From Archaeoglobaceae archaeon (GTDB taxonomy: Archaea; Halobacteriota; Archaeoglobi; Archaeoglobales; Archaeoglobaceae), in NCBI GenBank assembly GCA_027066965.1, contig JAMOMT010000174.1, positions 1 through 6,207 on the forward strand: a stretch of 6,207 nucleotides of DNA, given 5' to 3'. Below are positions 1 through 4,524 of this stretch, in pieces (the stretch's first letter is position 1; every line of letters starts with the position of its first letter). A program made the position numbers and the translations under genes. The notes under the pieces were generated by a model, which saw only the letters and a list, made by a program, of their open reading frames with translations, ran no database searches and was not told the DNA's origin.

Positions 1-1
1 C

Positions 2-97
2 GTAATTAACCTCACGAAAATGATAGGGATAAACCTTACAATCCCGCAAAAGTTGGAACTGATTCAATGCCAGAGATGTGGGCTAAATCCCCATTAA
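2..97 (+). CDS. 3' end of an unidentified reading frame entering from the left edge
   Basis: An open frame runs from the left window edge to a TAA at 95-97 and gives 31 residues with no start inside the window. The peptide ends in CQRCGLNPH, a CxxC pair followed by a terminal His, so the end of a zinc-binding tail or of a transposase-like protein is possible. The fragment is too short for a family call. It could equally be a chance open frame in a degraded A+T-rich region. Extending the sequence to the left would settle this. Confidence 0.3.
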   Translation, partial: VINLTKMIGINLTIPQKLELIQCQRCGLNPH

Positions 98-439
98 CGT
101 TCAATTTTCACGAATCTGAATGTTTTCTACATCTTTTGAAAGTTCTTCGAGCATAGTGCTATAATACTCACACCAGTTGGCATAAAACCTAACAAAGTGT
201 GTTCTTATTATTCCAGCCCCATTTCGAGCCACTCACCTAATAACCTGATGCCTGAAAAACTCTTTTCAGATCTTTTCAGATAACCTGCACGTAACTTGAT
301 CTAACCCTACCTACCAGAAAATTTTATGAATCTATAAATAAAGTATTTATTATAATAGAAATTTTGAATATACGAATACAAAGCTAAAAATAGAACATAA
401 GAAATTATCTAAACGCCGACTGAAAAAAATTATAATAGA
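98..439. other. A+T-rich stretch without an intact gene
   Basis: I see no convincing coding frame on either strand. The stretch holds a cluster of short repeats at 241-287, an A+T palindrome (AATAAA at 337-342 and TTTATT at 346-351 around GTA) and a TATA-like CTATAAATA at 333-341 with no gene start at the matching distance. The 12-mer ATTATAATAGAA occurs at 349-360 and again at 429-440. The base composition is clearly more A+T-rich than the gene block from 690 onward. It reads as decayed accessory DNA or a long intergenic spacer. Confidence 0.6.
252..280. repeat. inverted repeat merging into a 10-bp tandem repeat
   Basis: CTGAAAA (252-258) and TTTTCAG (263-269) form a perfect 7-bp inverted repeat with a 4-base loop. 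The right arm lies inside TCTTTTCAGA (261-270), which is repeated exactly and head-to-tail at 271-280. The block is flanked by two copies of TAACCTG (241-247 and 281-287). The function is unknown. A regulatory site or a trace of a mobile-element end are both possible. Confidence 0.5.
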
Positions 440-566
440 ATGGAGGAAAAATCAAACAGTTGGAAGCAAAAAATACTGGAAGAAATGGAAAATAAAATAA
501 AGAGTTGGATGTTAGCAACATTCCTGCTTGGAAGTTGATAAGGGAGGATAGGGATGCCAATCACTG
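440..566 (+). pseudogene. possible antitoxin (VapB-like) remnant, frameshifted
   Basis: ATG at 440 opens 32 codons to TGA at 536-538, beginning MEEKSNSWKQKILEEMENKIK, a charged helix-like stretch. After about position 496 another frame becomes the protein-like one. It reads on to TGA at 564-566 and ends IPAWKLIREDRDANH, resembling the charged tails of some archaeal antitoxins. One single-base indel between about 494 and 502 would join the two halves into a small protein of about 41 residues. A second small frame with a strong Shine-Dalgarno starts inside the last codons, the usual vapB-vapC overlap. There is no well-placed TATA box before ATG 440. The family assignment is inference from layout and C-terminal flavour, not from a diagnostic motif. 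Confidence 0.33.
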
Positions 567-640
567 ATTCAAGCATCTACGCCAGATGTAATCGTCCTCA
601 AACCTCACCGCCTCAAGGCGAAGAAGAGAAAAGCTCCTGA
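554..640 (+). pseudogene. possible PIN-domain toxin (VapC-like) N-terminal remnant
   Basis: A strong Shine-Dalgarno, GGGAGG at 542-547, stands six bases before ATG 554, so ribosome loading here looks real. The peptide starts MPITDSSIYAR, which resembles the beta-strand plus catalytic Asp opening of PIN-domain toxins (short hydrophobic strand, then D-[ST]-S/N). It stops after 28 codons at TGA 638-640, whereas VapC proteins are around 130 residues. A different frame (about 552-659) reads PDVIVLKPHRLKAKKRK near its end and may be shifted or unrelated debris. The start overlaps the end of the antitoxin-like frame by 13 bases. I infer a truncated toxin-antitoxin pair. Chance resemblance is not excluded. 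Confidence 0.3.
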
Positions 641-663
641 AAGTGGGATTAAATATAATGATT

Positions 664-685
664 AAAATGCGACTTAAAATCAAAA
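664..685 (-). terminator. T-rich transcription end for taw2
   Basis: Read on the minus strand, the bases just past the taw2 stop carry three runs of four T (complement of AAAA at 682-685, 676-679 and 664-667) with no strong hairpin. Archaeal RNA polymerase commonly terminates at such U-rich tracts. No other gene on that strand lies beyond it within the window. Confidence 0.45.
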
Positions 686-689
686 TTCT

Positions 690-1715
690 CTAAAAAACGT
701 AAGCGTCAACGACGACGTGAACAACGCCGGGGGAGTAGTTCTTCACCTTTCTCACGTTCTCTATCCTGACCTCCTTCCCTTCAGCTCTGGCAGCTGAAAT
801 TACTCTCCTGACTGGCCTTTCTATTATCTGCTCCGGTACGGATTCGTGATAGTGTATCCACCCACCCTCCCTCAGAGCTCTGATAGCCACAGGTAAAAAC
901 TCGTGGCAGCTAACGTGCCCCATGACAACTCTGTCCGCGATTCTCTCAGGAGTCACGTACATGGAATCTCCCAGAACGGGAATTACAGATTCAACCTCGT
1001 TTAGTCTGATGTTCTCGAGCAGATAGTGGTAAGAGTCGGGATTGATCTCTATCGCGTACACCTTCGCTTTCTTCGCCATTGGAATGGTAAAGTAGCCGAT
1101 TCCGGCGAACATGTCGACTACGATCTCTCCCTTTTTCACGATTCTACCCATCCTAATCCTCTCCGCCTGATTGCCAGGACTAAACATGACCTTTGACACG
1201 TCAAACTTGTAAATGCAACCACCCTCTCTGTGGGTGGTTTCTCCGCCCTCTCCAGCTATTAGAACGATGTCAGGCTTCCTGAGCATTCCTCTCTTTCCTC
1301 TATCCCACCACACGGACTTGCAGTGCGGGTTTACTTCAAGCAGAGACTTTCCGATGTCTCCAGCATAATCCTCAAGTTCTTCGGGAATTTTCACAAGAAT
1401 TATGTCTCCGAGGACTTTGTACGTTTTCGGAAGCTTTTTCATCAAGTTCTCAGGAATTCTGCTTCTTAGAGCATCCTCTAAAGTCCTCGGCCTCGCGTAA
1501 ACAGGTTTCTCCTGTTTAACTAGCTCAAAATCGAAGTTTGCTTCTCTTAACAACTCTTTCAGGTTCTCACATTCGACGACTGGCACTTCAACGTAAGCGC
1601 CTGAAGAAACTACCCTCCTTCTCTTATCCCTCACTCCAAGTCTTTCAACGAACTCTATCACTTCTCCAGCCTTCTTACTCTCAACCCTAATCGCAAGTCT
1701 GCTCACGTGCAACAT
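690..1715 (-). CDS. taw2: tRNA(Phe) 4-demethylwyosine aminocarboxypropyltransferase (Taw2/TYW2), Trm5-like family
   Basis: This class I SAM-dependent enzyme belongs to the Trm5/TYW2 family. Taw2 transfers the 3-amino-3-carboxypropyl group of SAM to C7 of the tricyclic base made from G37 of tRNA-Phe, a step of archaeal wyosine synthesis. Residues 171-189 carry the family motif around MFSPGNQAER, and DMFAGIGYF (201-209) is the SAM-binding motif I, followed by the acidic end of strand 2, AIEIN (221-225). Where Trm5 methyltransferases have an N-L/P-P motif, this protein reads DRVVMGH (261-267). It also has IHYHESVP (287-294) and YSPGVVHVVVD (327-337), all typical of Taw2 rather than Trm5. Residues 1 to about 65 resemble the Trm5 D1 domain, so at 341 residues it is longer than the roughly 250-280-residue Taw2 proteins of Methanocaldococcus and Pyrococcus. 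ATG at 1713-1715 fits a leaderless transcript. It is divergent from the nfu gene. Confidence 0.85.
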   Translation of the reverse strand: MLHVSRLAIRVESKKAGEVIEFVERLGVRDKRRRVVSSGAYVEVPVVECENLKELLREANFDFELVKQEKPVYARPRTLEDALRSRIPENLMKKLPKTYKVLGDIILVKIPEELEDYAGDIGKSLLEVNPHCKSVWWDRGKRGMLRKPDIVLIAGEGGETTHREGGCIYKFDVSKVMFSPGNQAERIRMGRIVKKGEIVVDMFAGIGYFTIPMAKKAKVYAIEINPDSYHYLLENIRLNEVESVIPVLGDSMYVTPERIADRVVMGHVSCHEFLPVAIRALREGGWIHYHESVPEQIIERPVRRVISAARAEGKEVRIENVRKVKNYSPGVVHVVVDAYVF

Positions 1716-1727
1716 TCAGAGCAAGCG

Positions 1728-1734
1728 TTAAATA
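1728..1734 (+). promoter_or_regulatory. TATA-like box of the Nfu/NifU-domain gene
   Basis: TTAAATA is centred 25 bases upstream of ATG 1756. No Shine-Dalgarno lies between them, so a leaderless mRNA is expected. The box abuts the minus-strand box of taw2, leaving one base between the two. Confidence 0.6.
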
Positions 1735-1735
1735 A

Positions 1736-1742
1736 GTATAAG
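1736..1742 (-). promoter_or_regulatory. TATA-like box of taw2
   Basis: On the minus strand this reads CTTATAC, centred about 24 bases upstream of the taw2 ATG, which implies a start of transcription at or next to the start codon. It lies within the same A/T core (1728-1742) that serves the divergent nfu gene. Confidence 0.55.
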
Positions 1743-1755
1743 CCAAGCTGCGAAC

Positions 1756-2004
1756 ATGAGTGAAAAAGAAGTAAGCCTCAGAGAGTTGGTAGAAAAGGTT
1801 ATAGACGAGGAAATTAGACCCGTTCTCGCCCAGGACGGAGGAAACATAGCTGTAATAGATGTTGACGAGGAAAAGGGAATTGTCCTCGTCCAGCTACTCG
1901 GAGCTTGTCAGGGCTGTCCTATGTCCCAACTCACACTCGGCATGTTTGTCGAGCAAAGGTTGAAACAGAAAGTACCAGGAGTGAAGAGAGTCCTCCCAGT
2001 TTGA
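1756..2004 (+). CDS. Nfu/NifU C-terminal-domain iron-sulfur scaffold protein
   Basis: This 82-residue protein consists of a single NifU C-terminal (Nfu) domain. Such proteins bind a [4Fe-4S] cluster between subunits and pass it to apo-proteins in the cytoplasm. The family pattern is clear: a helix (7-20), VLAQDGGNI (23-31), a beta strand with hydrophobic alternation, then GACQGCPMSQLTL (49-61), whose CxxC (Cys51, Cys54) is the cluster-binding pair. It ends with a helix and the PGVKRVLPV tail. The length is usual for stand-alone archaeal and bacterial versions. There is no NifU N-terminal scaffold domain and no sulfurase or SUF gene in the window, so its clients cannot be inferred from context. 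It starts at the only ATG at the right distance from the TATA-like box and is divergent from taw2. Confidence 0.9.
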   Translation: MSEKEVSLRELVEKVIDEEIRPVLAQDGGNIAVIDVDEEKGIVLVQLLGACQGCPMSQLTLGMFVEQRLKQKVPGVKRVLPV

Positions 2005-2016
2005 AAGTTCTGGAGC

Positions 2017-2078
2017 CCCGTGCCACGCTATTAAACGGAAAAGTCGAAAGATTCTCTGAAATCTGTGAGGGGCACGGG
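2017..2078 (+). repeat. inverted repeat between the Nfu gene and the zinc-ribbon gene
   Basis: CCCGTGCC (2017-2024) is exactly complementary to GGCACGGG (2071-2078), giving an 8-bp G+C-rich stem around 46 bases. Inside the loop, AGATT (2049-2053) and AATCT (2060-2064) form a second 5-bp hairpin. The right arm overlaps the first three bases of the strong Shine-Dalgarno GGGAGGT (2076-2082). A TATA-like CTATTAAAC (2028-2036) also lies inside the loop. The structure could act as RNA only in transcripts reading through from the upstream gene, since a start near 2057 would omit the left arm (inference). Confidence 0.5.
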
Positions 2079-2091
2079 AGGTAAAATGTAG
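2076..2091 (+). promoter_or_regulatory. strong Shine-Dalgarno followed by an AUG-UAG start-stop
   Basis: GGGAGGT (2076-2082) is the best anti-16S match in this spacer and stands three bases before ATG 2086-2088, which is followed at once by TAG 2089-2091. It is in a different frame from the following gene, whose start is at 2102-2111. It may be a minimal upstream ORF influencing that gene, or it may be fortuitous. Confidence 0.4.
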
Positions 2092-2110
2092 CAGGCAAAG
2101 AGTGGTGGGG

Positions 2111-2527
2111 ATGCCAGTGTACATAGAACCGATGAACACGCTGATCATAGACGGAGAAGCTCTAGAGGGAGAAAAAGTACGTGAAGAGTTGTTCGGCGGT
2201 TTCTGCGAGTGCGGAGGAGTGATGCTGCAGAAGGCGATCTTCCAGAGCAAGAGAAGAAGCGTGATACTTTCCGAGTGTGAGAGGTGCTGGAAAAACAGGG
2301 CTATAGTGTTCGGAGATGACAGAAAAGTCGAAGAGATCAGAGAAGTCAAGGTCGTCAACAGGGGAAAAATCCCGGAATTCCTCAAGGAACTCCTCAGTGA
2401 TGCGGAACTAGAAGCTATAAGGGATAAAGCTAAAGGTAGAGAATATAGCTACGCCTCTTTCAGCAAGGCGAAAAAGAAACTCGAGAACATAGGATTAGAC
2501 GTTTCTGAGTTAATAAGGCTGCTCTGA
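2111..2527 (+). CDS. uncharacterised small zinc-ribbon-like protein
   Basis: I do not recognise this family. From the ATG at 2111 the protein has 138 residues. The frame can also start at GTG 2102 or GTG 2105. I prefer the ATG because GGTGG (2104-2108) sits just before it and can pair with 16S rRNA. Numbering from GTG 2102, four cysteines form two knuckles, FCECGG (Cys35, Cys37) and CERC (Cys59, Cys62), separated by beta-rich sequence as in a zinc ribbon. The first knuckle has the shortened CxC spacing. The C-terminal half (about 89-141) is highly charged and helical, with KAKGREYSYASFSKAKKK suggesting a basic surface that could bind nucleic acid. No membrane segment or signal peptide is visible. 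It lies 106 bases after the Nfu gene on the same strand and ends at a T-rich terminator facing the convergent racemase gene. Confidence 0.75.
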   Translation: MPVYIEPMNTLIIDGEALEGEKVREELFGGFCECGGVMLQKAIFQSKRRSVILSECERCWKNRAIVFGDDRKVEEIREVKVVNRGKIPEFLKELLSDAELEAIRDKAKGREYSYASFSKAKKKLENIGLDVSELIRLL

Positions 2528-2535
2528 TCTAAGCC

Positions 2536-2540
2536 TTTTT
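2536..2540 (+). terminator. T-run after the zinc-ribbon gene
   Basis: A run of five T starts eight bases after the stop codon, and TTTCTT follows at 2558-2563 or so. There is no strong preceding hairpin. This is compatible with archaeal U-tract termination in the 122-base spacer between convergent genes. Confidence 0.45.
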
Positions 2541-2649
2541 AGTCTTCAGTAGTCAGTTTCTTGCTACTACGTTGCTCGTTGAATTCGATTTAACTGCCAG
2601 CCAATTCGATGATCGTTGCTACTCGAACTTCCCCCAGACTGCACAAGAA

Positions 2650-3336
2650 CTACTCTAGAGCTTTTTTCAGAGCAGCTCTCGCGAGTATTCTCGTGGAATC
2701 GAGGGTGGGAAGAGGAGAGTTCTCGTCAGCGAGCATAGGCAGTTCTGTGCAGCCAAGGATTGCTGCGTCACATCCCTTTTCTTTCGCCCACTTGAGAACT
2801 GAATAGAAATAGCGTCTTGACTCCTCCAGAACTTTCCCGTATAGGAGCTCGTCGAATATTACTCTGTTTATCTGCTCTCTATCTCCCTTTTCCGGCACGA
2901 GCCACTCTACTCCGTATTTCTCAAGCTTTTCCGGGTAGACTTCTGACTCCACGAGGTACTTCGTCCCCGTGATCAAGACTTTCCTGTATCCCCTCTCCTT
3001 CGCTATCTTGGCAACTTCCTCAGCTATGTGCAGCCACGGAACGGGTGATTTCTCTGCTACTTCGTCGAACACTCGGTGAATCGTATTGTCAGGGCATATA
3101 AGGAAGTTCGCTCCTACTCTCGCAAGTTTTTCTGCAGAAATGAGCATTAACTCAGCTATTCTTCCCCAGTCGTCCTTCTCAAGTGCCTCGACGTACTCGT
3201 TGAAGGGTAGAGAGTGCATGCTCACCTCAGGATGTCTATATTTAACTCCCGTGTAGTTCTCACCCTCAATGCAAATGGTCGTGTAGCACAGAGCTGCCCC
3301 CTCAGCACTGCACGCAACTATTCCGATGTGCTTCAT
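2650..3336 (-). CDS. aspartate/glutamate racemase family protein (Asp/Glu/hydantoin racemase superfamily)
   Basis: This 228-residue protein has the two-cysteine signature of PLP-independent amino-acid racemases. CPDNTIH (81-87) supplies the first catalytic Cys81 and GCTELP (195-200) the second, Cys196, placed as expected in the two similar Rossmann-like halves. Such enzymes interconvert L- and D-aspartate or glutamate, or related broad-specificity substrates, in the cytoplasm. The N-terminal motif, IGIVACSAEGAALCY (4-18), differs from the common GGMGP/GGM-S-W-E-S-T opening of aspartate racemases, so substrate specificity is uncertain and an unusual subgroup is likely. The length is normal and no frameshift is seen. 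ATG at 3334-3336 lies 26 bases from a TATA-like box with no Shine-Dalgarno, suggesting a leaderless transcript. It is divergent from the class II aldolase gene and convergent with the zinc-ribbon gene. Confidence 0.82.
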   Translation of the reverse strand: MKHIGIVACSAEGAALCYTTICIEGENYTGVKYRHPEVSMHSLPFNEYVEALEKDDWGRIAELMLISAEKLARVGANFLICPDNTIHRVFDEVAEKSPVPWLHIAEEVAKIAKERGYRKVLITGTKYLVESEVYPEKLEKYGVEWLVPEKGDREQINRVIFDELLYGKVLEESRRYFYSVLKWAKEKGCDAAILGCTELPMLADENSPLPTLDSTRILARAALKKALE

Positions 3337-3357
3337 ATCCTAAAACAACTGGAGCTG

Positions 3358-3366
3358 CTTTTAAAG
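3358..3366 (-). promoter_or_regulatory. TATA-like box between racemase and aldolase genes
   Basis: On the minus strand CTTTAAAAG is centred 26 bases before the racemase ATG, predicting a leaderless mRNA. The element is nearly palindromic (CTTTTAAAG on the plus strand). It could also drive the aldolase gene from a start near 3388, leaving a leader of about 43 bases. GAATTTAGAAAT (3372-3383) is an alternative box for that direction. Confidence 0.5.
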
Positions 3367-3423
3367 TTTCAGAATTTAGAAATTGTTCAACAACCGAAAG
3401 TAACAAACCACAGCGTACTCGAA

Positions 3424-3427
3424 AGGT
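3424..3427 (+). promoter_or_regulatory. Shine-Dalgarno of the class II aldolase gene
   Basis: AGGT, within GAAAGGTATC, pairs with the 16S tail and stands three bases before ATG 3431. It supports this start codon and a leadered mRNA, in contrast to the divergent racemase gene. Confidence 0.5.
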
Positions 3428-3430
3428 ATC

Positions 3431-3997
3431 ATGCAACTCGACGCCGCATTCGAAGAGGCGAGGAAAGTCGGAAAGAGGCTGCTTGTCCAGAGGCTGATAG
3501 ACGGTGCGAGCGGAAACATGAGCTTCAGGAATGGAGATTACTTCTACATAACCAAAACGGGAGTTCTGCTTGACGATCTCAACGAATCCTCCTTCATTAA
3601 GATGAACATTGAGGGTGACGAGAGAGACGAAAAAGCTTCAAGTGACCAGCTCGTCCACAGGCAAATATACAGGAGAAGTGATCTAAAGGCAGTTCTGCAC
3701 TGTCATGGGGTATTTAACGTCGTCCTGTCTTTCGTGAGGAGCAGCATATTACCAGTAGATCTCGAGGGGAGATACTTCCTTAGAGAGATTAAGGTTATAA
3801 CAGCAAAGTTCGGGAGCGAGGAGATGGCCGAAAAAGTTGCGAAAGAGGTTGCAGAGAGAAAAGCTGTGATTGTGAGGGGGCACGGCATGTACTGCGGAGG
3901 GGATAGTCTGGAAGAAGCGTACAGAATTGCAAGTTACCTCGAGCACTCCTGTGAGATAATATATAGACTGCACAAACTTGGCCTGAACTTGCAGTAG
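3431..3997 (+). CDS. class II aldolase/adducin family protein (fuculose-phosphate aldolase or ribulose-phosphate epimerase type)
   Basis: This 188-residue protein is a cytoplasmic, zinc-dependent member of the family that includes L-fuculose-1-phosphate aldolase and L-ribulose-5-phosphate 4-epimerase. Visible signatures are the phosphate-binding SGNMS (27-31), ITKTG (40-44), SSD (70-72), the metal ligands in HCH (His90, His92) and RGHGMYCGG (His151). The C-terminal helix EEAYRIASYLEHSCEI (161-176) is typical of the family. The length is slightly below the usual 190-230. At the position of the catalytic Glu in fuculose aldolase (PSSE) there is Asp72, as in the PSSD motif of AraD epimerase. I therefore do not assign fuculose aldolase specifically. 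A role in archaeal lactaldehyde or sugar-phosphate metabolism is possible but unproven. It is divergent from the racemase gene and followed by a separate promoter. Confidence 0.85.
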   Translation: MQLDAAFEEARKVGKRLLVQRLIDGASGNMSFRNGDYFYITKTGVLLDDLNESSFIKMNIEGDERDEKASSDQLVHRQIYRRSDLKAVLHCHGVFNVVLSFVRSSILPVDLEGRYFLREIKVITAKFGSEEMAEKVAKEVAERKAVIVRGHGMYCGGDSLEEAYRIASYLEHSCEIIYRLHKLGLNLQ

Positions 3998-4002
3998 TCA
4001 AG

Positions 4003-4016
4003 TACCAGATACCAGA
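4003..4016. repeat. 7-bp tandem duplication TACCAGA
   Basis: TACCAGA occurs twice head-to-tail just after the aldolase stop codon. It is short and may be replication slippage. No function is evident. Confidence 0.35.
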
Positions 4017-4076
4017 GCGTCCAAAGTTCGAACCCAGCAAAGAGCCAACAAACAAAACTGAGCTAAAACAGAAAAG

Positions 4077-4087
4077 TTTATCTTTTT
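4077..4087 (+). promoter_or_regulatory. TATA-like box of the DUF4870-like gene, with an adjoining T-run
   Basis: TTTATC (4077-4082), preceded by purine-rich GAAAAG as in a BRE element, is centred about 26 bases before ATG 4106 and predicts a leaderless mRNA. The adjoining TTTTT (4083-4087) could also help end transcription from the aldolase gene. Confidence 0.6.
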
Positions 4088-4105
4088 CGATTTCACCATC
4101 TATCT

Positions 4106-4465
4106 ATGACATCTCTTGGAATCGACGAAAACGTAGAGGCTGCTCTCGCCTACCTTCTGGGAATAATATCCGGAGTCGCAATTCTGATCTTTGAAAAGGA
4201 GAGTCGTTTCGCCAGATTTCACGCTACCCAATCGATACTGCTGTCTCTAGTGTTTATCATAGCCAGGGTGCTCGTAGCGATCCTAGTTATGCCTTTCCTC
4301 CTGATCCCAGGAGGAGCCGGCATAGGGCTGGCCGTTGCGATCAACGAAGTCGTTCTCGTAATCTTCGTAATAGCGTGGATGGCATGCATGATCAAGGCGC
4401 TTATGGGCGAGTGGTTCAAGCTCCCCGTAATCGGAGATTTCGCCGAGAGGACAATAAACTCGTAA
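4106..4465 (+). CDS. DUF4870-like (Tic20-type fold) small integral membrane protein
   Basis: This 119-residue membrane protein has three hydrophobic segments at roughly 11-29, 43-66 and 74-97. The family pattern of DUF4870 proteins is visible: ENVEAALAYLLG at the start, EKESRFARFHATQS (30-43) in the loop after the first segment, and GEWFKLPVIGDFAE (101-114) at the C-terminus. The biochemical role of the family is unknown. The conserved charged and aromatic loop lies between the first two membrane helices. There is no signal peptide apart from the first helix. The start is set by the TATA box 26 bases upstream. The next gene begins 59 bases after the stop with a Shine-Dalgarno and no clear TATA box of its own, so the two may be co-transcribed. 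No functional link to LarC is established. Confidence 0.8.
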   Translation: MTSLGIDENVEAALAYLLGIISGVAILIFEKESRFARFHATQSILLSLVFIIARVLVAILVMPFLLIPGGAGIGLAVAINEVVLVIFVIAWMACMIKALMGEWFKLPVIGDFAERTINS

Positions 4466-4514
4466 TAAACAAGTAAACCGTAACAGTCCGCAAGCTCTAT
4501 TCACCTCTCCCCCT

Positions 4515-4519
4515 AGGTG
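4515..4519 (+). promoter_or_regulatory. Shine-Dalgarno of the larC-like gene
   Basis: AGGTG stands five bases before ATG 4525. The frame stays open only back to a TAA at 4474-4476 and contains no other ATG or GTG upstream. This site therefore fixes the start and shows that the short N-terminus is not an annotation error within this sequence. Confidence 0.65.
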
Positions 4520-4524
4520 TCTGC

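Noticed and set aside
690..1715. Naming the first gene Trm5 (tRNA m1G37 methyltransferase)
   Set aside because: Length and N-terminal domain fit Trm5, but the Trm5 N-L/P-P catalytic motif is replaced by MG, and HYHE with the YSPGVVHVV tail are Taw2 features.
2013..2091. H/ACA guide RNA in the Nfu/zinc-ribbon spacer
   Set aside because: The nested stems are suggestive, but there is no ACA box directly after the outer stem and no clear kink-turn.
3214..3573. 119-residue plus-strand frame across the racemase/aldolase spacer
   Set aside because: It overlaps two well-supported genes and the shared promoter region, and its translation has no recognisable motif.
4020..4085. tRNA-like pieces on the minus strand (TAGCTCAG and GGTTCGAAC)
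   Set aside because: The pieces are too close together to hold an anticodon arm, the T-stem would be mostly wobble pairs, and no acceptor stem is found.
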